From contig DDFC01000040.1 of assembly GCA_002336895.1 (NCBI GenBank), positions 1-62,951 of the forward strand: a stretch of 62,951 nt of DNA, read 5' to 3'. Numbering within the stretch: the first letter of the stretch is position 1; each line of letters begins with the position of its first letter. Positions 8,941 to 17,774 of the stretch are shown here, piece after piece. Below the pieces are notes generated by a model that saw only the letters and a program-made list of their open reading frames with translations, did no database searches and was not told the origin of the DNA. The position numbers and the translations under genes are program-made. This DNA comes from Verrucomicrobiaceae bacterium UBA1938 (lineage in GTDB: Bacteria > Verrucomicrobiota > Verrucomicrobiia > Verrucomicrobiales > Verrucomicrobiaceae).

Positions 8941-10434
8941 ATGTTTCTTCTTGCCGCCACTTCGGCCAGCTACTGGCCTTTCGTCGTTCTCGCTGTCAGC
9001 GTTGCTTTCATCATCATTGGCATCAGCAAGCTGCGCATGCATGCCTTTGTGGCGCTCATTCTCGCGGCCATGCTGGCGGGGCTGCTGGCCGGCAAGGACT
9101 CATGGGACATCGTGCAGAAGGATGGCAAGGTGAAGGCGATGTCCTCGATGGTGGGCGTGGTGGAGATGGTGTCCAAGGGGCTGGGTGACACGGCGCGCGA
9201 CATCGCGGTGTCCATCGCTCTGGCGGCCATCATCGGCATGTGCCTGATGGAGAGCGGCGGTGCGGACAAGGTGGTGCGCCGCTTTCTGGCTTTCTTTGGC
9301 GAGAAGCATGCGGGCTGGGCGCTGCTGTGGAGCACCTTCATCCTGAGTGCGCCGATTTTCTTTGACACCATGTTCATGCTCATGGTGCCGCTGGCCATGG
9401 CGCTGCGCATGCGCACGGGCAAGGACTACACGCTCTACATCATGGCCGTGTGCTGCGGTGGCACGGTGACGCATTCCATGACAGTGCCGCATCCAGGCCC
9501 GGTGGCCGTGGTGGATGACCTGCATCTCAATGTGGGCGAGTCCATCATCGGTGGCATGATCATCGGCGCGATCACCTGTGTGTTTGGCTTTTTTGTGAGC
9601 CAGTGGCTGAACCGCCGCACCGATGTGCCGCTGCGTGCCACGGGCGGTGTTTCCCTGGAGGACATGAAGGGTGCGAGCGCCAAGCCTGAGAGCGAGCTGC
9701 CGAGCTTCTTCTGGAGCATGACACCGGTGCTGCTGCCGATCATTCTGATCAGCCTGACGACGGTGTTTGAGCTGGCGCACAAAAGCGCGGGCACTGGCGC
9801 TGGCTGGGGAGCGTCGTTGGTCAGTGCTCTGGGTGGAGAGAGCGGCTTCAATGCTGTGCGTGCCTGGGTGGACTTCATCGGGCACAAGAACATCGCGCTG
9901 CTCATCGGTGCAGCCATCGCGCTCTGGGTTCTGGCCAGGCAGCGTGGACTGAGTCTGAAGAAGGTGGAGGATCTTGTAGGTCCGCCGCTCGAAACCGCAG
10001 GCATGATCATCCTCATCACGAGCGCAGGCGGGGCCTTTGGTCTGGCGCTGCGCAGTGCAGGTGTGGGAGATGCCGTGCAGTCACTGGCGCAGGGCTACAG
10101 CCTCAACCTGGTCCTGCTTGGCTGGGTGGTGGCTGCCGTGGTGCGCGTGGCGCAGGGCTCCGCCACGGTGGCGATGCTGACCGCCTCCTCCATCATGGCA
10201 CCCATGCTGGCCAACACGCCGCTGGGCTGCCATCCGGTGTATCTCTTCACGTCCATCGGCTTTGGCGCCATGTGCTGCTCCTGGATGAATGACAGCGGCT
10301 TCTGGGTGGTGAACCGCCTCAGCGGCATGACCGAAAAAGAAACCCTCCGCACCTGGACTCTGCAGCTTACTGCGGACTCCATCATCGGCCTGCTGGTGAC
10401 GCTCATTCTGAGCAAGCTGGTGCCGATGGTGTGA
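8941..10434 (+). CDS. GntP-family gluconate/organic acid permease
   Basis: A 497-residue polytopic protein from ATG 8941 (MFLLAATSASYWPFVVLAVS). It has the GntP-type pieces GMCLMESGGADKVVRRFLAFFGEKHAGWALL and, near the C-terminus, RVAQGSATVAMLTASSIMAP and MNDSGFWVVNRLSGM. GntP permeases import gluconate or related sugar acids with protons. No gluconate kinase is nearby, so the substrate is open. It is divergent from the MMPL gene with an 85-base gap. Confidence 0.85.
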   Translation: MFLLAATSASYWPFVVLAVSVAFIIIGISKLRMHAFVALILAAMLAGLLAGKDSWDIVQKDGKVKAMSSMVGVVEMVSKGLGDTARDIAVSIALAAIIGMCLMESGGADKVVRRFLAFFGEKHAGWALLWSTFILSAPIFFDTMFMLMVPLAMALRMRTGKDYTLYIMAVCCGGTVTHSMTVPHPGPVAVVDDLHLNVGESIIGGMIIGAITCVFGFFVSQWLNRRTDVPLRATGGVSLEDMKGASAKPESELPSFFWSMTPVLLPIILISLTTVFELAHKSAGTGAGWGASLVSALGGESGFNAVRAWVDFIGHKNIALLIGAAIALWVLARQRGLSLKKVEDLVGPPLETAGMIILITSAGGAFGLALRSAGVGDAVQSLAQGYSLNLVLLGWVVAAVVRVAQGSATVAMLTASSIMAPMLANTPLGCHPVYLFTSIGFGAMCCSWMNDSGFWVVNRLSGMTEKETLRTWTLQLTADSIIGLLVTLILSKLVPMV

Positions 10435-10554
10435 GAAAGTGTTCGTAGTGATTTGTGGAGTTGATTTGCTCTCTCACGACCGCTGCCTGAAGCACAATCC
10501 CGTCGCTTCAAATCTTGAGCAATCCATGCGGGATGGTGTAAGGCTGCGGTATTC

Positions 10555-11157
10555 ATGGCAGACCTCCCCTCCCCTTCTCAGCTCAGCGCGCTCATTCGTC
10601 ATCGTCGGTCCATCAAGCCGGTGGATCTGGATGCGACGCGTGGGGTGGAGCGGACGCTGCTGACGCAGATCCTGGAGGATGCCACGTGGGCGCCGACGCA
10701 TGGACTGACGGAACCGTGGAAGTTCATCGTGCATCAGGGTGCGGCGCGGCAGCGACTGGCAGAGACGATGCAGCGTGTGTACCGCGACACCACGCCTGCG
10801 CATGAGTTCCGCGAGGACAAGATGAAGAAGATGAGCGAGAACCCGCTGCTGGCTCCGGTCATCATTGCCTGCGTGATGGAGCGGCGCGGTGGCGCAAAGA
10901 TCCCTGAGATCGAAGAGATCGAGGCGGTGGCCTGCGCGCTGCAAAACCTGCAGCTCTCCGCCACGGCGGTGGGTCTGGGCTGCTACTGGTCGTCCCCTCC
11001 CCTGCTGGGCACGCGCGAGTTTGCCGACTGGCTCGGTATTGGTGCGGAGGACCAATGTGTGGGTCTCATCTATCTCGGTTGGCCGCGTGCCGGACTGAAC
11101 TGGCCGCGCAGCGTACGCCAGCCGGTGGAAACCAAAACCGTGTGGCGCGATGACTGA
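10555..11157 (+). CDS. Nitroreductase-family FMN oxidoreductase
   Basis: A 200-residue protein with the nitroreductase fold. The N-terminal IRHRRSIKPVDLD is the FMN-phosphate-binding RRS segment, the central EDATWAPTHGLTEPWKFIV and the C-terminal GLGCYWSSPPLL are family signatures, and the end NWPRSVRQPVE is typical of the compact YdjA-like group. It reduces nitro or quinone compounds with NAD(P)H. Its stop overlaps the DUF456 start by eight bases, so the two are co-transcribed. Confidence 0.85.
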   Translation: MADLPSPSQLSALIRHRRSIKPVDLDATRGVERTLLTQILEDATWAPTHGLTEPWKFIVHQGAARQRLAETMQRVYRDTTPAHEFREDKMKKMSENPLLAPVIIACVMERRGGAKIPEIEEIEAVACALQNLQLSATAVGLGCYWSSPPLLGTREFADWLGIGAEDQCVGLIYLGWPRAGLNWPRSVRQPVETKTVWRDD

Positions 11158-11698
11158 GTGGCTCTCCCATTCCTGGAATGCGGTGACGCATTTTTTCACC
11201 ACCATGCCGTGGGAGATGTGGAGCGTGTGGACGCTGACGATCTGCCTTTTGATCGTAGGCATCGTCGGATCGGTGGTGCCGTTTTTGCCGGGGCCGATGC
11301 TGATCTTTGCCGCGGGCATCGTGCACACGGTGCTGCGCCCCGAATCCGGCATGAGCACCTGGGGCATCGTGTTTTTATCCCTGGAGCTGGTGCTCTCCTA
11401 TGTCGTGGATTTTGCCAGCGGAGCGATGGGCGCGCGCTGGTTTGGCGCCAGCAAGTGGGGCATTGCCGGTGTGTTCATCGGTGGCATCGCGGGCATGTTC
11501 TTCATTCCCTTCGGCCTGGTGCTGGGGCCGCTGATTGGCGGTGTTTCCTTTGAGCTGATCTTTGCCAAGAAGCAGCTGCAACCTGCTGCGAAGTCTGCGT
11601 GGGGCTCGCTGCTGGGCACCGGCGTGGGCCTGGTGCTGCGCCTCATCGTGGCGCTGCTCATGGTGGCCACGTTTCTGCTGGATGCGCTGGTGTGGTGA
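11150..11698 (+). CDS. DUF456 membrane protein
   Basis: A 182-residue protein with about four hydrophobic segments and the DUF456 pattern: LLIVGIVGSVVPFLPGPMLIF early and GGIAGMFFIPFGLVLGPLIGG in the middle, where glycine-rich repeats recall glycine-zipper membrane proteins. Function unknown. It overlaps the nitroreductase upstream and its stop directly abuts the convergent TauE/SafE stop. Confidence 0.8.
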   Translation: MTEWLSHSWNAVTHFFTTMPWEMWSVWTLTICLLIVGIVGSVVPFLPGPMLIFAAGIVHTVLRPESGMSTWGIVFLSLELVLSYVVDFASGAMGARWFGASKWGIAGVFIGGIAGMFFIPFGLVLGPLIGGVSFELIFAKKQLQPAAKSAWGSLLGTGVGLVLRLIVALLMVATFLLDALVW

Positions 11699-12070
11699 TC
11701 ACGCCTTGCCCAGCAGCAGCATGCGTGCGCCGAAGGTGACGAGGATGATGCCGAAGATGCGCGTGAGTGTTTCGTTGCTCAGCGTCTTGAGCCAGCCTGC
11801 GCCGAAGTAGGCAAAGGTGGAGGCGGAGATGGCGGTGATGATGACCACCTGCCAGTTCACATAGCCGTGCCTGGCGTTCTGCGTGGTGGCCATGAGCGCG
11901 GTGGGAATGATGATGGCGAGCGATGTCGCGACAGCGGTCTTGTGCGGCAGCTTCAGAAAGGTCACAAACGCAGGCACCATGACCACGCCGCCGCCTACTC
12001 CGCAGAGCGCCGCCACCACGCCGCTGAGGATGCCGATGGCGAGACAGGTGAGTGCGGTGGAGATGGACAT
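11699..12070 (-). CDS. Half-size TauE/SafE (TSUP) permease
   Basis: A 123-residue protein with four hydrophobic helices. The first carries the TSUP repeat signature ILSGVVAALCGVGGGVVMVPAF. Usual TSUP proteins are about 250 residues with two such repeats; this one holds a single repeat and would have to act as a dimer. The frame is closed by its own stop, immediately next to the DUF456 stop. It lies 16 bases downstream of holA. Anion or sulfur-compound export is the family role; the substrate is unknown. Confidence 0.75.
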   Translation of the reverse strand: MSISTALTCLAIGILSGVVAALCGVGGGVVMVPAFVTFLKLPHKTAVATSLAIIIPTALMATTQNARHGYVNWQVVIITAISASTFAYFGAGWLKTLSNETLTRIFGIILVTFGARMLLLGKA

Positions 12071-12086
12071 GATGACAGAAAGGGAA

Positions 12087-13211
12087 TCAGCGGGCGGGTT
12101 TGGAAAGCAGGCCGATGAGCAGACGCTCCAGCACGAGCTTGGGATCGAGTGATGAAGTGACGAGCTTGGCATTCGCCGCAAGGCAGGCTTTGAACCCCGC
12201 ATGCAGTTCATCGAGCGTGAAGTTGCCCGCCTCGGGCAGCGCGAGAAACATCGGATACGCATTGAATCCAGTGCCGTCCTTCTTGCGCGGCAGATGAGAC
12301 GTGGCCGTGGACGGCAGGGCCTCCAGCGAGGAGCAGAAGCCGTTGTAGTTCATCTTGTTCAGCTTGTGGCGCGAGCCCAGGTCCTTGATGAGCAGCAGGC
12401 TGCGCACCCGCGGCACGATGGCGGCGAGCAACAGACCGATGGCGTTCTGTCCCTGATACAAAAGAGTACCCAGCAGCTCCAGCGCACGCGGCAGGTCGCG
12501 CTTGCCGATGGCATTGCCAAGATCCCACAGCACCCCTGCCCTGCTCATGGAGACCATATTTTGCACGGTCTTGAGTCCGGCACGGCGGCGGTCGCCGAGA
12601 TAGAGGTCGATCTTTTCCAGTTCGTTCTCCATCTGGCGTGTGTCATCGCCCGCCATCTGCACCAGCAGCTCCAGCGCACCGCTTTCAAAGGTGATGCCCA
12701 TCTCCCGTGCCTTCTGCGAGGCCATGGCGATCACGGGCCCTTCCCATCCAGCGCGCGAGGTGTCCGGCTTGTCGAAGACTTCGAGGTTGGCGATTTTGGA
12801 GATGCGCTTGTAGGCGCTGCGGCGCTTGTCGATGCTTGTGGTGCTGATGACAACGCGTACGTCGGAACCGAGGCCGCGTTCGATGACGTCGATGATGCGC
12901 TCAAATCCGTTCACGGCATCCTGACCACGGCCTGCACCGGACTCGCCGAGGAAGTTGGCGTTCTTGAGCCACACCACCTTGGAGCCGCCAAAGAATGGCA
13001 GCGTCTGCAGCGCCATGCACACATTGGAGCAGATCGTGCCGGCGTGCTCGGCGTTGTCGGCCGTGCCGTCGATGATGTCGTTGCTGAAGTCTCCTGCGTC
13101 CGGGGGCGTGAGGCTGCGCACGAGCATGAGCGCGGTCTCCTTCACGCGCGCTTCATCACTGCCCAGGATGACATTCACCTGGCTGGTGTTGGGTTTTTTT
13201 GGCGGCGGCAT
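12087..13211 (-). CDS. holA: DNA polymerase III subunit delta
   Basis: A 374-residue protein with the HolA layout: an N-terminal AAA-like domain beginning VNVILGSDEARVKETA, then NGFERIIDVIERG and the middle DTRQMENELEKIDLYLGDRR, and a C-terminal collar domain. Delta opens the sliding clamp within the clamp loader. TauE/SafE follows 16 bases downstream and may share its transcript. Confidence 0.87.
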   Translation of the reverse strand: MPPPKKPNTSQVNVILGSDEARVKETALMLVRSLTPPDAGDFSNDIIDGTADNAEHAGTICSNVCMALQTLPFFGGSKVVWLKNANFLGESGAGRGQDAVNGFERIIDVIERGLGSDVRVVISTTSIDKRRSAYKRISKIANLEVFDKPDTSRAGWEGPVIAMASQKAREMGITFESGALELLVQMAGDDTRQMENELEKIDLYLGDRRRAGLKTVQNMVSMSRAGVLWDLGNAIGKRDLPRALELLGTLLYQGQNAIGLLLAAIVPRVRSLLLIKDLGSRHKLNKMNYNGFCSSLEALPSTATSHLPRKKDGTGFNAYPMFLALPEAGNFTLDELHAGFKACLAANAKLVTSSLDPKLVLERLLIGLLSKPAR

Positions 13212-13327
13212 TCATCACCGATGGAACAGGATGCGCGCTGCATCAAGGCCGCGTGCTGCCTGACTGGAGCGGTCTTGACATCCGCGCGGCGATTTGGTGA
13301 AATCATTCCGAATTCAACCTCCATCCT

Positions 13328-13900
13328 ATGAAAACAACATTGTTTGGGTCTAGGGTTTCGACGGCGGTCATGATTTTGACGACTGCCTTGTACATCTCCT
13401 CCGGCGGCATTTCCGCGCACGCCGAAGATATGAACGCCATCTATCAGCAGGGCCGCGCAGCATACTATCGTGGCGATTTGGACACCGCCTACCGGCTGCT
13501 TTCCAAAGTGGCGGCGGCGAATCCCCAGCATGCAGACACGAAGAACATGCTGGCCTATATCCGCGCCAATTATCAGCCGAAGGACATGTCGCTGAAAAAT
13601 CAGTACGCCTCGGTGACTCTGCCGAAGGTGGAGCTGAATGACGTGACGGTGACCGAGGCCATCGAAGGTTTGCGGGCGCTTTCCAAAAATGCCAGCGGAG
13701 GCAAGGTGGTGCCGAACGTGATCGTCAAAGGTGCCGACCTGGGCCAGCGCAAGCTCTCCCTGGCACTCGCCAATGTACCTCTGAGCGAGGCGCTGAACTA
13801 CCTGACACAGCTCGTGGGTGCCAAGGCGACCTATGACAAGCATGCCGTGATCCTGAGCGAGGTGGCCGATGTGATCACCTCGACGGCGGACGCGAAGTAG
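13328..13900 (+). CDS. Exported TPR plus STN-like domain protein
   Basis: A 190-residue protein with a signal peptide (about residues 1-34), a short TPR-like stretch (NAIYQQGRAAYYRGDLDTAYRLLSKVAA) and a C-terminal domain of about 85 residues (VELNDVTVTEAIEGLRALS ... LSLALANVPLSEALNYLTQL) resembling the secretin/TonB short N-terminal domain. Such proteins occur in envelope assembly in PVC bacteria, but no partner secretin is present. Upstream, TTGACA (13287) with a TGAAAT 17 bases later could be its promoter. A terminator follows at 13928. Confidence 0.6.
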   Translation: MKTTLFGSRVSTAVMILTTALYISSGGISAHAEDMNAIYQQGRAAYYRGDLDTAYRLLSKVAAANPQHADTKNMLAYIRANYQPKDMSLKNQYASVTLPKVELNDVTVTEAIEGLRALSKNASGGKVVPNVIVKGADLGQRKLSLALANVPLSEALNYLTQLVGAKATYDKHAVILSEVADVITSTADAK

Positions 13901-13927
13901 GAAGCCATCAAGTCGCCAAACTCCACA

Positions 13928-13962
13928 CGCCTCTGCGGCCAAAACCGCAGGGGCGTTTTATT
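13928..13962 (+). terminator. Rho-independent terminator
   Basis: cgcctctgcgg pairs with ccgcaggggcg (one G-U pair), with a six-base loop and a following ttttattt tract. It lies just after the exported TPR/STN gene. Confidence 0.8.
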
Positions 13963-14000
13963 TGATTGGAGATGAAAGGATTAGGGCAATCTTTGTCAAG

Positions 14001-14036
14001 AAAAAGCCGGAGACTTGCTGAGCAAGCTCCGGCTTT
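14001..14036 (-). terminator. Rho-independent terminator of pdhA
   Basis: A long hairpin: aaagccggag (14003-14012) pairs with ctccggcttt (14027-14036), and an inner cttgc/gcaag stem closes a tga loop. Read on the minus strand the stem runs into TTTTTC, placing it as the pdhA terminator. Confidence 0.85.
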
Positions 14037-14068
14037 GAAAAGACTCCGTGGTGGAATCGTACGGTGGA

Positions 14069-15154
14069 TCAGTCGTTGAAGAAGTGGCGTCCGGTCTGGC
14101 CGGCTTCGGTCTTGTTGTCCACTTCCCAGTACACATCTTCGAAGATGGTTTCCGGTTCGGGATAAGGGCTGTTCTTGGCGAACTCGGCGGAGTCTTCCGC
14201 TTCCTTCTGAGCTTCCTTGTCGATCTTCTTCAGCTCCTCTTCAGTGGCCACGCCTTCGTTGAGGAGGTTACGCTTCCACACCTGGATCGGGTCGTGGTCG
14301 TTTTGGAACTTCTCCACCTCCTCCTTGGTGCGGTACTTGAACTTGTTGGCGTCGGCGACGGAGTGGCCTTCCCAGCGGTATGTGGCGATTTCGAGGATGC
14401 TGGGCTTGGAATCGTTGTGAGCGCGGGCGATGGCGCGGCCCACACCGGCGCGGACTTCATAGACGTCTTCGCCGTTGAACTGCTCCCAGGCCATGCCGTA
14501 GCCTTCGGCGCGCTTGGCCAGAAAGTCCTGATAGGCGGAGGAGCGCTGCTGGCTGGTGCCCATGGAGTAGCCGTTGTTTTCGATGACGTAGATCACCGGC
14601 AGGTCCCAGAGTTCGGCGAGGTTGAGGGATTCATGAAAGGCACCCTGGTTCACAGCGCCGTCGCCGAGGAAGCAAAGAGCAGCACCTTTGAGGCCGCGAT
14701 ACTTCAGGCCGTAGGCGAGGCCGAGACCCAACGGGGTCTGGCCGGCCACGATGCCGTGACCACCCCAGTAGTTTTTGTCAGGGGCGAAGTAGTGCATCGA
14801 GCCGCCTTTGCCTCGGGAGCAGCCGGTGGCCTTGCCGAAGAGCTCGGCCATGCACTCGTTCATGCCCATGCCGACAGCGAGCGCGTGGCCGTGGTCGCGG
14901 TAGGCAGTGATGACGTGATCGTTTTCGCCCATCACGGAGACGGTGCCGACGGCCACGGATTCCTGGCCGATGTAGAGGTGGAGGAAGCCGCCCATGCGAC
15001 CGGCTTGATAGTGCTGCAGGGACACCTGCTCGAACTTGCGGATGCGGACCATCTTGCGGTAGAGCTCCACCTTGTCGGCGGCGGTCAGCTTCTGATTGAT
15101 GGGATCGGCGGCGTGTTTTGCCAGGGCGTTTGAGGGGGCGGTTGCAGTGGCCAT
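14069..15154 (-). CDS. pdhA: Pyruvate dehydrogenase E1 alpha subunit
   Basis: A 361-residue protein from ATG 15154. It has the E1 alpha TPP-dependent dehydrogenase pattern: YRKMVRIRKFEQVSLQHYQAG at the N-terminus, the active-site YRDHGHALAVGM and GGSMHYF pieces, and the TPP/Mg motif GDGAVNQGAFHESLNLAELW through NNGYSMGT. It oxidatively decarboxylates pyruvate with the beta subunit and E2/E3. None of those partners is in the window, so this alpha subunit is separated from its complex genes or they lie elsewhere. A good promoter is seen at 15168-15195. Confidence 0.9.
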   Translation of the reverse strand: MATATAPSNALAKHAADPINQKLTAADKVELYRKMVRIRKFEQVSLQHYQAGRMGGFLHLYIGQESVAVGTVSVMGENDHVITAYRDHGHALAVGMGMNECMAELFGKATGCSRGKGGSMHYFAPDKNYWGGHGIVAGQTPLGLGLAYGLKYRGLKGAALCFLGDGAVNQGAFHESLNLAELWDLPVIYVIENNGYSMGTSQQRSSAYQDFLAKRAEGYGMAWEQFNGEDVYEVRAGVGRAIARAHNDSKPSILEIATYRWEGHSVADANKFKYRTKEEVEKFQNDHDPIQVWKRNLLNEGVATEEELKKIDKEAQKEAEDSAEFAKNSPYPEPETIFEDVYWEVDNKTEAGQTGRHFFND

Positions 15155-15167
15155 GTGATAGGGTTCG

Positions 15168-15195
15168 ATACTAGCTGGATGCATGCCGGAAGCAA
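15168..15195 (-). promoter_or_regulatory. Promoter of pdhA
   Basis: On the minus strand TTGCTT (15190-15195), a 16-base spacer and TAGTAT (15168-15173) lie 13 bases before the pdhA start, giving a leader of only about six bases. Confidence 0.5.
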
Positions 15196-15365
15196 GCGGG
15201 GTGTTTAGGCGGCGGGATGGGATAAGGGGTGTCCCTTGTGTGGGTGGGCGCAAAGTAGGTCCGGCAAGTGGGTAGGACGGCTTGTCCTCGGGCCGCCGTG
15301 GTCAGTGTGATAGAGAATCTCGAGATAGAACAACGTAGCATCTCAGATTGGAGGCGCGCTCCGCT

Positions 15366-15450
15366 GCCATACAACCCAATCCGTGCGTCCATCCCGCTCA
15401 CGGCGGAGGCTGGGGGACCAGCCTCCCTGTCGGCGCTGGGCATTCGCAAG
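15366..15450. repeat. Diverged direct repeat, copy 1
   Basis: The block beginning gccatacaacccaatccg and containing ccgctcacggcggaggct resembles the block at 15551, which has gccatccaacccattccg and ccgctcatggcggaggcc. Similarity continues to the gcgctgg(g/a) near 15433. Identity is partial, as in old dispersed repeats. Confidence 0.5.
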
Positions 15451-15550
15451 CCCGCCAAGGGTAGCGCGGACTGTCCTAAGCCGTCGTGACTATGGCGCGC
15501 TGAATGACTCCAAGGACGAATCGGCAGCCCCTGCGGCTATGGACTGCGCA

Positions 15551-15638
15551 GCCATCCAACCCATTCCGCGCTCTACTCCGCTCATGGCGGAGGCCTAGCG
15601 CCCGCCTTCCGTGCCCCGCGCTGGATGTTCGGAGCATC
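15551..15638. repeat. Diverged direct repeat, copy 2
   Basis: Second copy of the 15366 block, 185 bases downstream in the same orientation. The central hairpin-like core ccgc..ggcgg is shared. Confidence 0.5.
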
Positions 15639-15734
15639 CTGTACCCCCGCCTTTTCTCCCCATCTCCCTGTCTGATTGTCCCCTTATCTCTGCCCTTCCC
15701 CACCCCCTGTGAAACGTTGTCCGCGATTCCCTTT

Positions 15735-15750
15735 TGTTCCACATGGAACA
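15735..15750. promoter_or_regulatory. parS-like palindrome 1 (ParB site)
   Basis: tgttccacatggaaca is a 16-base palindrome with one asymmetric centre base. It is one mismatch from TGTTCCACGTGGAACA, a known variant of the ParB site TGTTTCACGTGAAACA. It lies 31 bases upstream of the chosen mnmG start. Confidence 0.65.
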
Positions 15751-15781
15751 TTTTAGCGGCCTGTGCTACCCTCTCACCCCC

Positions 15782-17722
15782 ATGTCTTCCAGCCTCTTCA
15801 CCTTCCCCAAACACTATGACGTCATTGTCTGCGGAGCCGGCCACGCCGGGGTGGAGGCGGCGATGGCTGCCGCTCGGCTGGGCTGTCAGACGGCTATCCT
15901 CACCCAGAACCTCGATACCATCTCTCAGATGTCCTGCAACCCCGCTATCGGTGGTCTGGCCAAGGGTCATGTGGTGAGGGAGATTGATGCCCTCGGGGGG
16001 GTGATGGGTCGAAACACAGACGCCACGGGCATCCAGTTCCGCATGCTGAATGCCCGGAAAGGCCCCAGCGTACAGGCTCCCCGTGCCCAATGCGACAAGA
16101 AGGCCTACCAGTTTCGGATGAAATGGCTGCTCGAAAACCAGCCCAACCTCGACATGCATCAGGGCAATGCCGCCGAGATCTTGGTGGAAAACGATGCCGT
16201 CGTTGGCGTCCGCACCAGCCTTGGGATGGTCTATCGGGCCAAGGCAGTGGTCATTTCCTCCGGCACTTTCATGCGCGGACTGCTCCATGTGGGGCAGCAG
16301 AATCAGGCTGGCGGGCGCATGGGGGACAGCATTTCGACCCTCTCTGACAGCCTGCGCGCCCTCGGCTTTGACGTCCAGCGCTTCAAAACCGGCACCCCCT
16401 GCCGCCTGAACAGTCGCAGCATCGACTTCTCCAAGTGCGAGCTACAGCCCGGAGATGAGCCTGCTCCGCGCTTCAGCTACCTCTCCGGCACCCTCCCGGA
16501 GGACGAACCGGAGGCCCAAACCGAGGGTTCCCCTCCCCTTCCCGGCACTGGTCCCAGCCAGTTTACCCTCAACAATTGGAGCCCAGTAACGTTCCACGTG
16601 GAACAAATTCCCTGCTGGATCACCTACACCACCCCCCAAACTCACGACATCATCCGGGCCAACATTCACAAGTCGGCCATGTATTCCGGCAAGATCGAGG
16701 GGGTGGGACCACGCTACTGCCCCTCTGTGGAGGACAAGGTGGTGCGCTTTGCAGAGAAGGAACGGCACCAGATTTTCCTCGAACCCGAGGGTCGCCATAC
16801 CCGCGAATTCTACGTGAACGGCGTCTCCACCTCCCTGCCCTTCGAGGTGCAGTATGACTTCATCCGCTCCATCCCGGGACTGGAAAAGGCCGAGATCATC
16901 CGCCCCGGCTATGCGGTGGAGTACGACTACTGCCCCCCGACCCAGCTCCACCCCACCCTGGAAACCAAGCGCGTCTCCGGCCTCTACTTTGCCGGTCAGA
17001 TCAATGGTACCTCCGGCTACGAGGAGGCCGCCGGACAGGGCCTCATCGCGGGGGCGAATGCCGCCCTCAAAGCCCAAGGCCGCCCCCCTTTCCTGCTCCA
17101 GCGTAGCCAGGCCTACCTAGCCGTGATGATCGACGACCTCGTGACCAAAGGCACCACCGAGCCCTACCGCCTCTTCACCTCCCGCGCTGAGTACCGCCTG
17201 CTCCTCCGCCAGGACAACTGCGACCTCCGCCTCACCCCGCTGGCCGTGCAGGCAGGTCTCGTCTCTCCCTTCCGCATCCGCCACACCGAGGAAAAAATCG
17301 CCGCCATCGCCGCCGCCCGCACCCTGCTGCAGGAGGCTCGTATGGGCGATGTGACCCTGGAAAAATGGCTGCGCCGCCCCGAAAGCACCCCTGCCCAGCT
17401 CCCCGCCGAGATGTATTCCAAGTTCACGCCCGAGGTCTGGAGCCTGGTGGAAAACGACGTCAAATATGCCGGCTACATCACCCGGCAGGAGGACATGGTG
17501 GCCAAGACCTCCCGCATGGAGGAAAAGATGATCCCCGCCGACTTCGACTACCACGCCATTCCCGGCCTCAAGACCGAAGCCAAACACCGCCTCACCGCCC
17601 TCCGCCCTGCCACCCTCGGCCAAGCCGCCCGCGCCCAAGGCGTGAACCCCGCCGATATTGCCCTGCTGGCGGTGATGCTGAAGCGGGGGAGCAAGGAACC
17701 TGAGGGTGCAGCAGCGGAGTAG
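15782..17722 (+). CDS. mnmG: tRNA uridine-5-carboxymethylaminomethyl modification enzyme
   Basis: A 646-residue protein from ATG 15782 (MSSSLFTFPKHYDVIVCG). An upstream in-frame ATG at 15734 reads MFHMEH, which merely translates the parS-like site, so I prefer the later start. The Rossmann FAD motif VIVCGAGHAGVEAAMAAARLG is at the N-terminus, GTFMRGLLHVG and RFKTGTPCRL are MnmG signatures, and the C-terminal helical domain ends with YAGYITRQ and GVNPADIALLAVML. With MnmE it modifies the wobble uridine of several tRNAs. No mnmE, rsmG, parA or parB follows in this window. Confidence 0.94.
   Translation: MSSSLFTFPKHYDVIVCGAGHAGVEAAMAAARLGCQTAILTQNLDTISQMSCNPAIGGLAKGHVVREIDALGGVMGRNTDATGIQFRMLNARKGPSVQAPRAQCDKKAYQFRMKWLLENQPNLDMHQGNAAEILVENDAVVGVRTSLGMVYRAKAVVISSGTFMRGLLHVGQQNQAGGRMGDSISTLSDSLRALGFDVQRFKTGTPCRLNSRSIDFSKCELQPGDEPAPRFSYLSGTLPEDEPEAQTEGSPPLPGTGPSQFTLNNWSPVTFHVEQIPCWITYTTPQTHDIIRANIHKSAMYSGKIEGVGPRYCPSVEDKVVRFAEKERHQIFLEPEGRHTREFYVNGVSTSLPFEVQYDFIRSIPGLEKAEIIRPGYAVEYDYCPPTQLHPTLETKRVSGLYFAGQINGTSGYEEAAGQGLIAGANAALKAQGRPPFLLQRSQAYLAVMIDDLVTKGTTEPYRLFTSRAEYRLLLRQDNCDLRLTPLAVQAGLVSPFRIRHTEEKIAAIAAARTLLQEARMGDVTLEKWLRRPESTPAQLPAEMYSKFTPEVWSLVENDVKYAGYITRQEDMVAKTSRMEEKMIPADFDYHAIPGLKTEAKHRLTALRPATLGQAARAQGVNPADIALLAVMLKRGSKEPEGAAAE
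16590..16605. promoter_or_regulatory. parS-like palindrome 2 inside mnmG
   Basis: The core gttccacgtggaac (16591-16604) is a perfect 14-base palindrome and differs from TGTTCCACGTGGAACA only in the first base. It encodes the FHVEQ stretch of MnmG. Confidence 0.65.
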
Positions 17723-17738
17723 CCCTCGAGTTCTTGGC

Positions 17739-17768
17739 TTGCTCCCTAGCGTGAGCATCAGGTAGTCT
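17739..17768 (+). promoter_or_regulatory. Short-leader promoter before the 17775 gene
   Basis: TTGCTC (17739-17744), an 18-base spacer and TAGTCT (17763-17768) end six bases before the start codon at 17775, with no ribosome-binding site between. Confidence 0.4.
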
Positions 17769-17774
17769 CCATGC

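Larger units (their letters stand above)
15196..15734. other. Gene-poor region between pdhA and mnmG
   Basis: More than 500 bases without a credible gene. Short open frames occur but are Arg/Pro-rich and show no family features. It holds two diverged copies of one sequence (listed as repeats) and ends at a parS-like palindrome. Confidence 0.6.

Noticed and set aside
15734..15781. Upstream mnmG start MFHMEH
   Set aside because: The first residues are the translation of a parS-like palindrome; the start at 15782 fits the family length better.
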